Source of the DNA: Liolophura sinensis
Lineage: Eukaryota > Mollusca > Polyplacophora > Chitonida > Chitonidae
Direction of reading: 5' to 3'
Length of the DNA: 64,000 bases
NCBI RefSeq assembly: GCF_032854445.1
Contig: NC_088299.1
Coordinates: 16,237,608 to 16,301,607 of the forward strand
In this document: piece after piece, positions 11,901-23,785 of the stretch
Layout of the letters: each line of letters opens with the position of its first letter
How positions within the stretch are numbered: the stretch's first letter is position 1
Translations under genes and position numbers: made by a program
Notes under the pieces: generated by a model
Told to the model about the DNA's origin: nothing
The model's input: the letters and a program-made list of their open reading frames with translations, nothing else
The model's database searches: none

Positions 11901-13339
11901 GGATGAGGCAATATGTGACGTCAGAAAACACAAAACCTCTAAAGTATACACAAAATCATTCTAACCAACACCTGAAATTATTTTATTTATAAAATCTGAT
12001 TAAGCTGTTCCACACGAGGACCAATGGTGAGGGCAAACAAACCTACGTGCACCACACAAGTTCCAACGGTCAAGCAGTGGAGAGCGGCACGGGCGTTGTA
12101 AGGTGTATATTTCTTGATAAGAGGCCCATCTTGGGGACTGTTTTCACAGCTGTTGTATCTACTACTTGTAGTGCATGTAATGGCAATAATGTATTGTATG
12201 CTCCACACGTGGTAGGAATTATATAGTCAGTTCCATCCGCTCCCCGGTGCCCACTGGAAGAGGTAGTGTTGTTCCATAGACCTTTCCGAACTGGCCAATC
12301 ATAAGCAATATGGGAGACTCGAAGACAAGCCACACTAAAGGTCCAAAACGCAGTAGAACATCTACTGGTGGGGCGGCGAATGTATCCACCTATTGGCCAC
12401 TGGATCAAGCCAGTGGCTCCACTGCCGCCACCGAGCCTGACGTCGGTGTGTCCACAACGGCTTGTCCATTTCGTTCGTTGATTACGTAACGTCACTCCTA
12501 TACAAAACAACTATAATGACGTCACTGAGGTCATATATATATATAGAAACGATACTGCAACTGCCTCCATGTGTCATTGACAATTTCTCGTCAACAAAAC
12601 ATCTACTCCCTCTGTTTGTGTGAAACTTGACGTTAAAAAGTGATAATTGTCCCACAGTGTCTACGATCATGTCAGTATTTTGGAAAGAATTGTGGAATTA
12701 TCCGGTAAACATCGTATCCATGCAACAATGACGTGATGACGTCACAAAGCACAATAGGGTGACTTGGTTTATAAGGAAAGGCAGACTATCAGACAACTGG
12801 ACGAGTGAGTTCAGCGGTGTTTTGAAATTTGAAATGTCTACATGCTTCAGCTCCAGATGGTTGAGTGAGTATTAATCATCTCGCCATGCTCTCCACGCTC
12901 TTGGTGTTAATTTCCTAGATTAAGGCTCCGCGAGTCTAACTCTCTTGAAAATGGGGAGGAATGTATTTGCTGAATAAGTTCGTTGCTTTGCATAACTATA
13001 CCAGTACCCTTTAACTACCTTGCGTATTGTTTACCTTTAACTTGAGTATTATATATATACATAACATATGATTTTATGTAACAATGGATTTAGAGGCGAT
13101 AAGCGGTTGACGATGTTATCTGGAGTACTCGAAAATCTCCCCAGTATATGTATTTGTTTGATTGGTATTTTATTCCGTACTTCCCCAGTAAACGATGCCA
13201 AAGTCGGTGGTACATATGACTGCACATATGGTGCACATATGAACAGGGTGTGATCACATCTAATCAGTCAAAATATATAAAATTCTGTGCAGACTTTTTG
13301 TTACAGAAGAGAAAAAGTGCATACTTAATTAGCTAGCAA
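11901..13339. other. Unannotated non-coding stretch
   Basis: A minus-strand open frame of 146 codons (12070-12510) crosses this part, but its composition, lack of known motifs and overlap with competing frames give no support for a gene. Short TATA runs lie at 12534-12545 and 13050-13060. Confidence 0.35.
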
Positions 13340-13640
13340 CTATGTTTTTATTTACATAGCCAAAAGACAGCATTTGACAAGGTTTTGTATCATAGTAGAG
13401 TGCTTTGTGGCCGTCAGAGTTGTAAACCGGAATACTAACATTTTCCCCCAGAATTTAATCGCCATAAGATGTCGACGTAAATCATCATCGGGGGAGCACT
13501 GCATAACAAAATGAAACTGAGTTTCAAGCACATTTGCTGAGCAGGCTTTACATAGTCTGTGCTCTCTTGGAGTATTGGTGAATCTGTCTGTATCGATCAT
13601 AAGACCTGCAGTACCCACCCTCAACTAGTTGCCTTCTGAA
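13340..13640 (-). mobile_element. LINE ORF2 C-terminal fragment
   Basis: The minus strand encodes about 90 residues with the Cys/His pattern seen at the C-terminus of many invertebrate LINE ORF2 proteins: TNTPREHRLCKAC, then ETQFHFVMQC about a dozen residues later. This matches the family layout of (R)xNxPxExRxCxxC...ExEFHFLxxCP. The stop is at 13352. Upstream polymerase sequence is missing, so this is a 5'-truncated or eroded insertion. Confidence 0.75.
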
Positions 13641-13796
13641 TTTGGAAACGTTAAGTTCATGTAGGTACATGAATATTTGGCATTCTACAGATTTCTTGTA
13701 TTGCCGATATATTTAGTTTCTAGCACTTCTGCGTAGTTGATGCGACCAATTCTGTTTACAAATATCCACGAGATTCTGGTTTAGTACAGGTAAAAA

Positions 13797-13797
<1 letters not shown>

Positions 13798-13874
<77 letters not shown>

Positions 13875-13886
13875 CTAGACTACTGT

Positions 13887-13937
<51 letters not shown>
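13798..13937. repeat. Two (TA)n microsatellites
   Basis: Alternating TA runs at about 13799-13872 and 13891-13937, separated by 18 bp of mixed sequence. The Ile-Tyr open frames on both strands here are artefacts. Confidence 0.95.
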
Positions 13938-13940
<3 letters not shown>

Positions 13941-14289
13941 TTTAGAATTATGAAATCTAGCAGTCTTTGTGTGTTAAGTGGCAAAAACTTCACGTGGCCT
14001 CATTGGTCCCGAGGTCCCGATATAATCAGAAAAGCCCACCACAGAATCCACAGTGTCAAGTGCATTTTACTCGGTTAGAAAAAGGTACATCCAACTATAT
14101 TCGTGGACAGTGTTTAATGGCCTTCCATCTGATATACACTCCATTTTAGTGTTTTCTTTGGCTTTAACATTTGGTGAATACTGTTTGCCCATGTTTGCTT
14201 TGCACCAAGGTCAAATTGGACAGGCACCAAGTAGGCTTTCTTCAAACGTCTAATATCCCGCTTCTTCTTGAAGACGCATCATATCACAC

Positions 14290-14640
14290 AGTAGTCTAGA
14301 TTGACTACAAAAGGTAACGGCCTAAGAAGGGCTTGTTTATTATCCAGGCAGGAATCTATGCGTCGAAAGGACCCCTTGCAGCTACATAGGAAATCGTTCC
14401 ACCTGGGTGCGGCGGTGAGGTGTAAAGTTTATCAAGCAGAAAAAAAAACAAATAAAACTTACTTGAATGTGAAGTACAGTTACTGAAGAACGTGTTTGTC
14501 GAAAATTGGAGTGATGCGATTTATACTTTCTGTGTTATCAAAAGACAACAGTAGGGTCAAAAGCAGATTTTTCTGTTTTTAGAGGTTTTCTTAGGAGAAT
14601 ACTTTTTATCATAAAAATGCCATTGCGTGAACCAAAACCA
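14290..14640 (+). repeat. Dispersed repeat, copy 2 of an inverted pair
   Basis: Matches the complement of 11597-11900 over about 300 bp with scattered indels. The open frame 14301-14486 is part of the repeat. 14641-15017 after it is AT-rich without a recognisable feature. Confidence 0.75.
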
Positions 14641-15018
14641 TTTCCACATATTTGGTGTCTAGTTAGAGCGTAGTAATTTATAACGGAATGTCGTGATGGT
14701 TCATGTAATCATATTTTAGGAATCCGAAAAAAAAGGAATAATAAAAAAAGAAAAGAAAGAATTTGGAAGTTCAGAGGAATTCTACGTTCACCATAATATT
14801 TCACGGCTTCTAACGCATTGTCTGTATTGGTAACCAGTGGTAACATACGTGTATTGAAACCGTCGTGTCGCATAGGATAACGAGTTTAGGACAGGACAGA
14901 TAACAGGGAACAATTCTTATAACAGCATACTTTGTCTTTCTTTTCTTTCTGTTTTTATAATGCTTAACTAAGTGATGTAAGGGAGAGGGAGGTGAATTTG
15001 AACCACATAAGAAATTCT

Positions 15019-15288
15019 TTTGTTATTTATTTATTTTATTTGTGTTTTACGCCGCACTCAAAAAAAAATTCTCTTACACGACGGCGGCCAACATTATGGT
15101 GGGAGGAAACCAGGAACAGCTCGGGGGAAACCCACGACTATCCGCAGGTTGTTGAAGACCTTCCCACGTACGGCCGGAGATGAAGCCAGCATGATATGGA
15201 CTTGAACTCACAGCAACCACATTGGGGAGAGGCTTCTCGATCATTACGCTGCGCTAGCGCGCTAACCAACTGAACCACGGAGGCCCCC
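15019..15288 (-). mobile_element. SINE family A, near full length
   Basis: The reverse complement starts with a tRNA-like head (cgtggttcagttggttag, A-box like; gagttcaagtcc, B-box like), runs through the body and ends in the aataaat tail. The word aaattct flanks it at 15012-15018 and 15289-15295, a weak target duplication. One of two near-complete copies here. Confidence 0.85.
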
Positions 15289-15628
15289 AAATTCTCTCTT
15301 TTTTTATATTTCTTCGTATATCGTCAAGTTATATGTTGACAATATATGTTATTATATAATATGTTGATAAGTTTAATTATAATACCTCATAGTGCAATTC
15401 TCGGTTTCCACTGATCGAGAGACGGTCACATGATGTTCAGTGAAACATGATGTACAACGATCACGCGTGTAACGTCTCCCGGACGGTGGTTATAGCTCCC
15501 TTATATATCGACGTATGAATTCGGCGATTTTAAGTACAATTCGAAATGGTACTGTTTTGTGGTATAATAAAACATATGGTGCATGCTGTGGAGTGAGACT
15601 TCAGGAACTGTTAGCTCTCGACAAGTTA
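15289..15628. other. Unannotated non-coding stretch
   Basis: AT-rich, with no gene or repeat that I can support. Confidence 0.35.
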
Positions 15629-16474
15629 CCTTGTATCTGAGGTATTCTTGTACCCTAGTGCACCGTGTAAGACGAAACCTTGTATATGAGGTACTTTAGC
15701 ATCCTGCTGCACCATGTAAGAGATATTTTTGCACCCTGCTGCACCATGTAAGACGAAACCATGTATCTGAAGTATTTTTGCACCCTGCTGAACCATGTAA
15801 GATGAAGCCCTGTATCTGAGGTATTTTTGCACCCTGCTGCCCCATCTAAGACGAAACCTTGTATCAGAGGTATTTTTGCACCCTTCTGCACCGTGTAAGA
15901 CGAAACCTTGTATCTGAGATATTTTTGCACCCTGCTGCACCATGTAAGACGAAACCTTGTATCTGAAGTATTTTTGCACCCTGCTGAACCATGTAAGATG
16001 AAGCCCTGTATCTGAGGTATTTTTGCACCCTGCTGCCCCATCTAAGACGAAACCTTGTATCAGAGGTATTTTTGCACCCTTCTGCACCGTGTAAGACGAA
16101 ACCTTGTATCTGAGATATTTTTGCACCCTGCTGCACCATGTAAGACGAAACCTTGTATCTGAGGTATTTTTGCACCTTGGTGCATCATGTAAGACAAAAC
16201 CTTGTATCTGAGATATTTTTGCACCTTGGTGCATCATGTAAGACGAAACCTTGTATCTGAGATATTTTTGCACCTTAGTGCATCATGTAAGACAAAACCT
16301 TGTATCCGAGATATTTTTGCACCTTGGTGCACCATGTAAGACGAAACCTTGTATCTGCGGTATTTTTGCACCTTAGTGCACCATGTAAGACGAAACCTTG
16401 TATCTGAGATATTTTTACACCTTAGTACACTATGTAAGACGAAACCTTGTATCCGATGTATTTTTGCACCCTGG
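15629..16474. repeat. 49-bp minisatellite
   Basis: About 17 copies of a 49-bp unit containing tgtaagacgaaaccttgtat and a variable half (tgctgcaccatg or tggtgcatcatg). Since 49 is not divisible by three, each unit shifts frame, yet all three minus-strand frames of the unit lack stops, giving a 215-codon open frame. It ends about 120 bp before the first exon of the gene at 16595. Confidence 0.93.
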
Positions 16475-16594
16475 TTTAAGTCTGCATACATTTAAGTGGA
16501 CATGAACGTGTACCTGGAACCTTGGTGTCTGGTACGTCTAGATTGAGCTTGTTGTTCACCGTTAGAATGCTGTTCATTGTTCCAGAGAACCGGC

Positions 16595-19500
16595 ATGTTG
16601 CGTGGACTTCCTCCCGTAGAGGTTGCCATCACCCGTGGTGATGACGTCAAGACAACAGTGTCAGGTAAGACAGAACGAGACGAACATATTTACACATATT
16701 ATTGTTTCTCAATGATAATTAATTATCACAATAACCACACATATCTCTGAAATATTCAAGCACACAGGAATTGTTTCTTTTAAGTAAGAAACGTACAATA
16801 TACTATCTCAGGTGTTACGGGCTAACCAAGAACTTTTATGTTTTCGCAGTTTCAGATTTCACAAAAGTTGCCATTCACTCAAACGTGAATGTAGTTATCC
16901 GCATATCGCGGTCTTTTGACGACGGTGTGTGTTTGAACCGCGAAAATCCAAAACAGCTTGTAGGTCCAGTGTGCTCGGAAAGCCGGGATAATGACAACTC
17001 AGAAAACCGGGATAATCACAGCTCCGAAAACTTGGATAATAACAGTTTGGGAAACCGGGGTAACCAGAGTGACTCCGCAGTTGCCATGACGACATGTGAT
17101 GACATCCCAGTGGCTTTTGTTCAGCCATGTAACACCACTCCTGATATTAATCAATCCAGCGATCCAGATACCGTGTCTGACGCTCAACGCAGCTTGGAAA
17201 TGGCTCACAGTGCTAAGGTATCTGATGAATCAAGGAATGTTAATCGTGAAGAATTCACTGCGGATACCATCGCAGATGAAGACCTTGACCATAATATGAC
17301 AAAACAAGGCCTCCTAGCTAATGGGGTATCCTCATCTAGTCACCACGCTCAGAACTGGACTTTCAACACCTTATCTTTAACCAACGAGGAAAGGACGGCG
17401 TCCGCGTTCAAACCCAGCAGTGAGGCGATAAAGTTAGACAATGTCAGGTTGAAGGGCACGGGGAGTTGTGCCGGGGATACTTTCAGACCATCTCCCGCAG
17501 TCACAATCCCCACCCTGGATCAAGGGCTGGGCGGACCAGGCGAAGAGTCTAGCCCTATCAGTGACAACCGTCTACCAGCAGCCATGATCTCTACGCCTAT
17601 TCCATGTTCTTCGGACCCGAGAGAGGCGGACCGTGCGCTGTCGGTGTCCCCTGTGGAGGTGCCCCACAACCTCCCGGCGAGTCGGGCGCCGTCGGTGTCC
17701 CCTGTGGGCGGGCCCTACAACCTCCCAGCGGACCGGGCGCCGTCGGTGTCCTCTGTGAGCGTGCCATTTGACATGGGTCAATCCAAGGCCGACATGCAGG
17801 AGGAGGGGGACCAGGAAGACACAAGTAGTGTGGACAGTTTACCTCAAGAGCCGGAGAATTCCTCCAGCTTTGAACAGCTGCTCGAGTACTCGCCTTCGGA
17901 GTTCCAAACACCATCTTCTGTGATCGGCCTGATCGTGGCACCCTTCGGCAGTTTCACGCCGCCAGATCCGGACTTCCCGCATGAGCTCGAGGAGACAGAA
18001 TTACTTCCGGACGCTCGGACAAGGGCGACAACCTTCTTCAAACACCGGAGTCCGAGAAGAGCCGCTTATCCTTCCCGATCAAAAATGTCTGGATCAGGTG
18101 GACGTCATAGTAAGTATCCTTTGGCAGTACCAGCTTGTTATTAAAGCCTCACAACTCGACTCCTCTTATATTTAAGTAGAAGTCAAGTAGTCACCAGCTA
18201 CCTTCATATACATGTAACACTACCTCGTAACTAAGGCTAAGCGAGAACAAATGGAGAAAGACAATCTTGAAAATTCCGTTAGAATAGTTCTGTTCCCAGG
18301 TCTCGAATGTCCTAGCGATTTAATTTTAAGAACCTTTAACTACCCGGCGATCAGCCGCGTGAATTCAGCTGACCGAGTGAATAATGCGCATGACATTCAA
18401 CCACTAGGACACACACGGTACTGGTTCAGTTCCCGCCTTTGACAGGGAATTTGTTGAATCCCTCTCTCTCACTCTTCGTGGGGCGACTGGCAATAATAAG
18501 CGCGGTGTATCATTACACGCCACACGTGGGGCAGTTTGTCAGTTAGGTCCGTGGTTTACCCTCGCCCCGCAGTTTTCTCCACCTATAATCTTAAACGTCA
18601 TCGTGTAAGTAACAATTATTAGGTGTGGCTGTACGTGTCAAATTAATAAATAAGAAAATGAACTAAAAGATAACTTCCTAACTAAATAGGTAAATAAATA
18701 AAACCCCATCCAGCCATTCCTTGAAAGGACATTAGTTTGAAATGCATTTGGCCATTTCAGTTTTGAACTCTTTTCCCTTTCTTTGCAGGCTTTCACATCA
18801 TGAGTTTAGGTACACAGAGGAGGATTACCTCGCTCTTGGACTTACGCTCAAAGAACAAGATACTGACGGAGGCGTTAGAGTTATCCGAGCAAAAGCGGTC
18901 ACGTGACACAAGAAGGAGGGTCAGCGAGGCCAATCGGTTGTGGAAGACATACGATGTAAGATTATCTCACAGCAGGAGTAAAACTACAAGCCCAGTACCT
19001 GGCAATAGCAGTGAACACCAAGCTAATACCCTGACAACATCAATAAACCTTCCCTGATAGTTCAGTTGGCAGAGGGTCAGCTGCGGAGGTGGTAGATCCA
19101 GGGTCAATCCTGGGTCGGGTCACACCTAAGACCTTAAAGAGGAAGTTGTAAGTCCCTCGTTTGGCGTTCAGCATGAAGGGCATAGTGCAACGACTTGTTG
19201 ACCCGTATCAGCGTAATGGCTCGGGTGAGGTAGCTTACTTGCCTTCGGTAAGTCTTCTCAGTGAAGCAGCAGTAGATGAAAGTGCCGTTGAAACCCGCCC
19301 TGTAATAAGGAGGCACATTGCCTCGTGGTCATGTGACGGAAAAATTGTTCAGTGAGACGTTAAAGCCCAAGCACTCACTCACCGAATACCAATGAAACCA
19401 GAATCTCATTCTGTAACAACACCAATGTACGACAAACTCATTACCTAACACTAGCAATAAAATAAGACAGGAAATAAATACATTAGGGTAAATGATGATT

Positions 19501-19799
19501 GTAAATGAATAAGTATTCAGAACAAATTAATTTGTATTCAACAGAAATCGTTAAGCTTTACTTTATAACACCAGTAAGAGTGTACCTATTTTCTTCTTTT
19601 GTAGGCAGAAGTGATAAGAGCAAATACGTCTGAGCGTGTTCGCTTTGCTAAGACTGCCACCCTCAGGATTGTGCTGGAGGAAAAACTGTCGCTCATTAAC
19701 CGCTTCCTCAAACTGGTTTTCTTCAGCAGTGAATGCTTGGGGAAAAAGTCACACTGGGAACCAATAATGGAGGAGTATGAATTCAAAATGAATCTATGA
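16595..19799 (+). CDS. Uncharacterised four-exon protein, disordered front and basic helical tail
   Basis: I do not recognise this protein. Exons are 16595-16664, 16850-18109, 18789-18955 and 19605-19799, giving 563 codons plus stop. All junctions are GT-AG and phases 1, 1 and 0 match exactly: split codon GTT joins TVS to SDFTKVA, split codon AGC joins GRH to FHIMSLG, and TYD joins AEVIRA. The start ATG at 16595 follows an in-frame stop at 16544; a non-coding 5' exon is possible. Residues 24-443 are low-complexity: an eight-residue Asn/Asp/Ser repeat (ENRDNHSS type) near 75-100, and three roughly 20-residue repeats with the core RAPSVSPV near 310-360. Residues 444-563 are basic and helical (for example EQKRSRDTRRRVSEANRLW), likely a coiled coil. 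No signal peptide or membrane helix. It could be a lineage-specific nuclear or cytoskeletal protein, but that is a guess. Confidence 0.72.
18330..18610 (+). mobile_element. SINE, third family, degenerate
   Basis: Lies in the 18110-18788 intron. It shows a tRNA-like B-box word (tggttcagttcccgcc), then a body with 'ggcaataataagcgcggtgt' and 'ttgtcagttaggtccgtggt', then the beginning of the tail shared with family A (cataatcttaaacgtcatcgtgtaagt-like words). The head differs from family A, so it is a separate family with a shared 3' module. Confidence 0.55.
19046..19383 (+). mobile_element. SINE family B, near full length
   Basis: Lies in the 18956-19604 intron. The head 'gatagttcagttggcagagg' and 'gggtcaatcctggg' resemble tRNA A and B boxes. 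The 3' end runs cgtggtcatgtgacggaaaa, then ttgttcagtgagacgttaaa, then gcccaagcactcactcac. Truncated copies of the same 3' end lie at 27494, 28231 and 40595. Confidence 0.8.
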
Positions 19800-20039
19800 C
19801 TAATGAAAGAGATACTCACAAAACTATTTTAGCTCACATTTTTCCCCAGATTTCATAGATATTTTTATTAAATTTATTTTAACATATGAAAATGTAAGTA
19901 TTTTATACGCTTACAAGAAAAAAACACCACCATCCTTAACTATGTTGGGAATGGGGTGGGATGGTTCATGTAAACACTTAGCGTTTGAAAATTGAATGTA
20001 TTTGTCGTTTACATTTCATTTGTGCTTTTTTGTGATCTG

Positions 20040-21500
20040 TGTGTATGAATTTGTATGCATGTGTATGGTGTGTACAAGTGTAAGTTTGTGTGATTAGTGT
20101 GTAAAAGTGTAATATGTGTATGAGTAGTGTGCGAACGTGTAATATGTATGTGAGTAGTGTGCGAACGTGTAATGTGTGTATGCGTAGTGTGCGTAAATGT
20201 AATGTTTTTGTCAGTAGTGCGCTCAAGTGTTATGTTCGTGTGAGTAGTGTGTCCATGTGCAATGTTTGTGTGAGTAATGTGTTCATGTTTGTGTGATTAG
20301 TGTGTCCATGCGGGAAGGTTTGTGTGATTAGTCTGTCCATAAGAAATGTTTGTGTGAGTAGTGTGTCCATGTGGAATGTTTGTGTGATTAGTGTGTTGAT
20401 GTGGAATGTTTGTGTGATTAGTGTGTTGATGTGAAAGATTTGTTTGATTTGTGTGTCCATGTGGAATGTTTGTGTGATAAGTGTGTTGATGTGAAAGATT
20501 TGTTTGATTAGTGTGTTCATGTGGAATGTTTGTGTGATAAGTGTGTTGATGTGAAAGATTTGTTTGATTAGTGTGTCCATGTGGAATGTTTGTGTGATAA
20601 GTGTGTTGATGTGAAAGATTTGTTTGATTAGTGTGTTCATGTGGAATGTATGTGTGATAAGTGTGTTGATGTGGAATGTTTGTGTGATTAGTGTGTTCGT
20701 GTTGAATGTTTGTGTGAGTAGTGTGTCCATGTGGAATGTTTGTGTGATTAGTGTGTTCGTGTTGAATGTTTGTGTGATTAGTGTGTCCATGTGAAATGTT
20801 TGTGTGAGTAGTGTGTTGATGTGGAATGTTTGTGTGATTAGTGTGTTGATGTGGAATGTTTGTGTGATTAGTGTGTTGATGTGGAATGTTTGTGAGATTT
20901 GTGTGTTGATGTGGAATGTATGTGTGATAAGTGTGTTGATGTGGAATGTATGTGTGATAAGTGTGTTAATGTGAAATGTTTGTGTGAGTAGTGTGTCCAT
21001 GTGGAATGTTTGTGTGATTGGTGTGTCCATGTGGAATGTTTGTGTGATTAGTGTGTCCATGTGGAATGTTCGTGTGATAAGTGTGTTGATGTGAAAGATT
21101 TGTTTGATTAGTGTGTCCATGTGGAATGTTTGTGTGATAAGTGTGTTGATGTGAAAGATTTGTTTGATTAGTGTGTCCATGTGGAATGTTTGTGTGATAA
21201 GTGTGTTGATGTGGAATGTATGTGTGATAAGTGTGTTGATGTGGAATGTTTGTGTTATTAGTGTGTTGATGTGGAATGCTTGTGTGATTAGTGTGTTCGT
21301 GTTGAATGTTTGTGTGATTAGTGTGTTCATGTGGAATATTTGTGTGATTAGTGTGTCCATGTGGAATATTTGTGTGAGTAGTGTGTCCATGTGAAATGTT
21401 TGTGTGTCTGTAGTCGTGTTATATGCGTGTGTTTGCAATGTATGAATGGACAGTATGTTTGAATAATCTGAGCATATGTAATGTGTGTGGGTGCATGGGT
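20040..21500. repeat. 30-bp minisatellite
   Basis: About 40 copies of a 30-bp unit containing gtgtgttgatgtggaatgtt. It is regular from about 20300 to 21420, with looser GTGTG-rich edges. The minus strand reads ten-residue repeats of the type ITQTFHINTL for 402 codons. This is a by-product of a 30-bp unit without stops, not evidence of a gene. The array starts about 240 bp past the stop of the gene ending at 19799. Confidence 0.93.
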
Positions 21501-22569
21501 GTGTTTCATGTGTTTGGTGGGTGTTTGCTTTTGGGACTAGGTATGATGTGTAATATGGAATCTATAGAATTACAAGTAAAATAAAATGCTACTGAGAAAG
21601 AATTCTTTAGTCTTCCAAGCTTAATTGCAAATCTTGATGGGTTCATTGACCAATATTGATATTGTAAATTTTCTATGTTATCTACGTCCACTTTGTCACC
21701 ATTCCTAAACAGACATATTCATTTACGTGCTGGAACACGGGTTAAGGCATGATGGTATTTAAGGCATTGTTATGTCATGCGATAAACTATGAATTCCAAC
21801 AAAAACGTGACTGATTTGGTGTTGCCAGCTGTATGTTTTAGTTCCTAGACACAAGTTCACACCATAACCTCCACCGACTTAGATCGTCGGATCAGGGAAC
21901 TTTGTTACAATGTCTTAATCCCAGAAAGGACGAGACAAAAACATTTATAAGCCGTATCAAAGGTTACACCATTTCCTGATCGCATGTTCCCTCAGGCTGG
22001 TCATAACATGTCGATAAAATGTTGGACCTGGGATCAAAATCTACCCCAATCTCCCATATAACGGGGGATTTCGACTCGTCAATTATCCGACATGGATATT
22101 CAGTTTCTATGGAGAGCCTTCAAAATCGGCTTTATACCATTTAACGTTTACCACTTCAGTAATACTTCACAGAAACATATTCACGTGTGTTCAAGCCTCA
22201 CCAATATTCTGTTTTACAAAATTTTAGATCGTGTCCAAAATTTGCAAAGCAAGCTCATTGCGTCTGTCATATTAGTAGGATTAAGACAAGTGATCTCCAG
22301 TTAAGTTCATGTAAGAATGGCCATCATGAATTCGAGAACAGTGGAGACGGAAAAGTGTCGGAATGTTCAAATCTGTGATTAAACCAAGGCCTTGTGTTCT
22401 CGGAGAGACTGAAAAGCACGCACCTCAATCACTGTGCTACTTTTCTCTGTTATTATTGCATGTAAACTTGCTTGTAAACTTCTTGAATTGCTGTATGGCT
22501 GGCCAGATAGTTACAGAAGTGTACATATGGAAGATAAAGGCCAAGGTGAAACCTAAATATAGTTATGCG
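21501..22569. other. Unannotated non-coding stretch
   Basis: AT-rich. I see no exon with paired splice sites and no known repeat. Confidence 0.35.
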
Positions 22570-23120
22570 ACAGCTAAAGAGAAACCTTCAGAAAAACCTT
22601 CGAAAGATAAGAAATTCCAAACACATGATTCAACAGCTAAGCAGAACCCTCAGACACCGTGATTCAACAGCTAAGTGGAGGTCTTCTGACACTGGAATCC
22701 AACAGCTAAGGGGAGGCCTTCTGACACTGGAATCCAAAGGGAAAGGATAAGCCTTCAGACACTGTGATCAAACAGCTACAGAGAAACCTTGAGACACCGT
22801 GATCCAGCAGCAAAGGAGAAACCTTCAGACACTGGGATCCAACAGTTAAGGAGAAACCTTCAGACACTGGGATCCAACAGTTAAGAAGAAACCTTCAGAC
22901 ACTGATTCAACAGCTACGGAGAAACCTTCAAATCGTGTGATTCAACACCCAATGACAAACTCTTCAGACACTAGGATACAACAGCCAAGAAGAAACACTC
23001 AGACACTGTGATACAACAACCAAGGAGAAACCTTCAGACACAGTTATTCAATAACCAAGGAGAAATCCTTCAGACACTGGGACACAACAACTAAGGAGAA
23101 ACCTTCACACACTGGCAGCG
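22570..23120. repeat. 36-bp minisatellite
   Basis: About 14 diverged copies of a 36-bp unit with the core gagaaaccttcagacactg and a variable half gatccaacagctaag. Confidence 0.9.
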
Positions 23121-23517
23121 AAATTATGTTAAATTTTATACTAGGCATGTTCTCACAAAACTGCAAATTGAAAGTAAGCTAAAATTAAGGTTTAAGGAAA
23201 ACTGCACTTTAAATGCATGTTTGAAATCTGTGATGGGATTTGTAAAGCATATAGCCCGAGTGTGGGCAAGAGGTTCTCCTCGTCAACTCCCACTGACAGT
23301 ATCGCTTATGCATGACGTCAGCGTTGAATGGCCAATTACAGGATCGCTACAAAATCCCACCACTTTATTTTTTAACTTTCCTTTGCTTTAGGTAAACTTG
23401 GTAAACACACCAACAGAGAAAGGAAAGAATAGTAATGCGGTAACTAAAGCTGATAAAACTTCAGAAACACAGTTCCATAACGGCTAGTACGATCCTTTCA
23501 GACGTATATCAACGTGG

Positions 23518-23785
23518 AGGCCGCCGTGGGTCAGTTGATTATTGCGCTAGTACAGCGTAATGACCCAGGAGCCTCTCACCAATGCAGTCGCTGTGACTTC
23601 GAGTCCAGTTCATGCTGGCGTCCTTTCCGGTCGTAAATGGGAAGGTCTTCCATCATCCTGCGGATGGTCGTGGGTTTCCTCCGGGCTCTGCCCGATTTCC
23701 GCTCACCATAATGCTGGCTGCCGTCGTATGAGTGAAATATTCTTGAGAACGGCGTAAAACAACAATCAAATAAATAAATCAAATG
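23518..23785 (+). mobile_element. SINE family A, best full-length copy
   Basis: About 268 bp. The tRNA-like head includes gtgggtcagttgattattg and the B-box-like gacttcgagtcc. The body carries gaaggtcttccatcatcctg, and the tail cggcgtaaaacaacaatcaaa ends in aataaat. It is bounded by an exact 11-bp target duplication tatcaacgtgg at 23507-23517 and 23786-23796, which fixes the insertion ends. Confidence 0.92.

Noticed and set aside
12070-12510. Minus-strand open frame of 146 codons
   Set aside because: No motif, overlapping frames of similar length, and no credible splice sites. It could be an unrecognised exon but I cannot support it.
13756-13941. Ile-Tyr open frames
   Set aside because: Simple TA microsatellite.
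23518-23785. tRNA gene from A- and B-box words
   Set aside because: The head is tRNA-like but does not fold as a full tRNA with CCA-side stem, and it is part of a dispersed SINE with a tail and target duplication.
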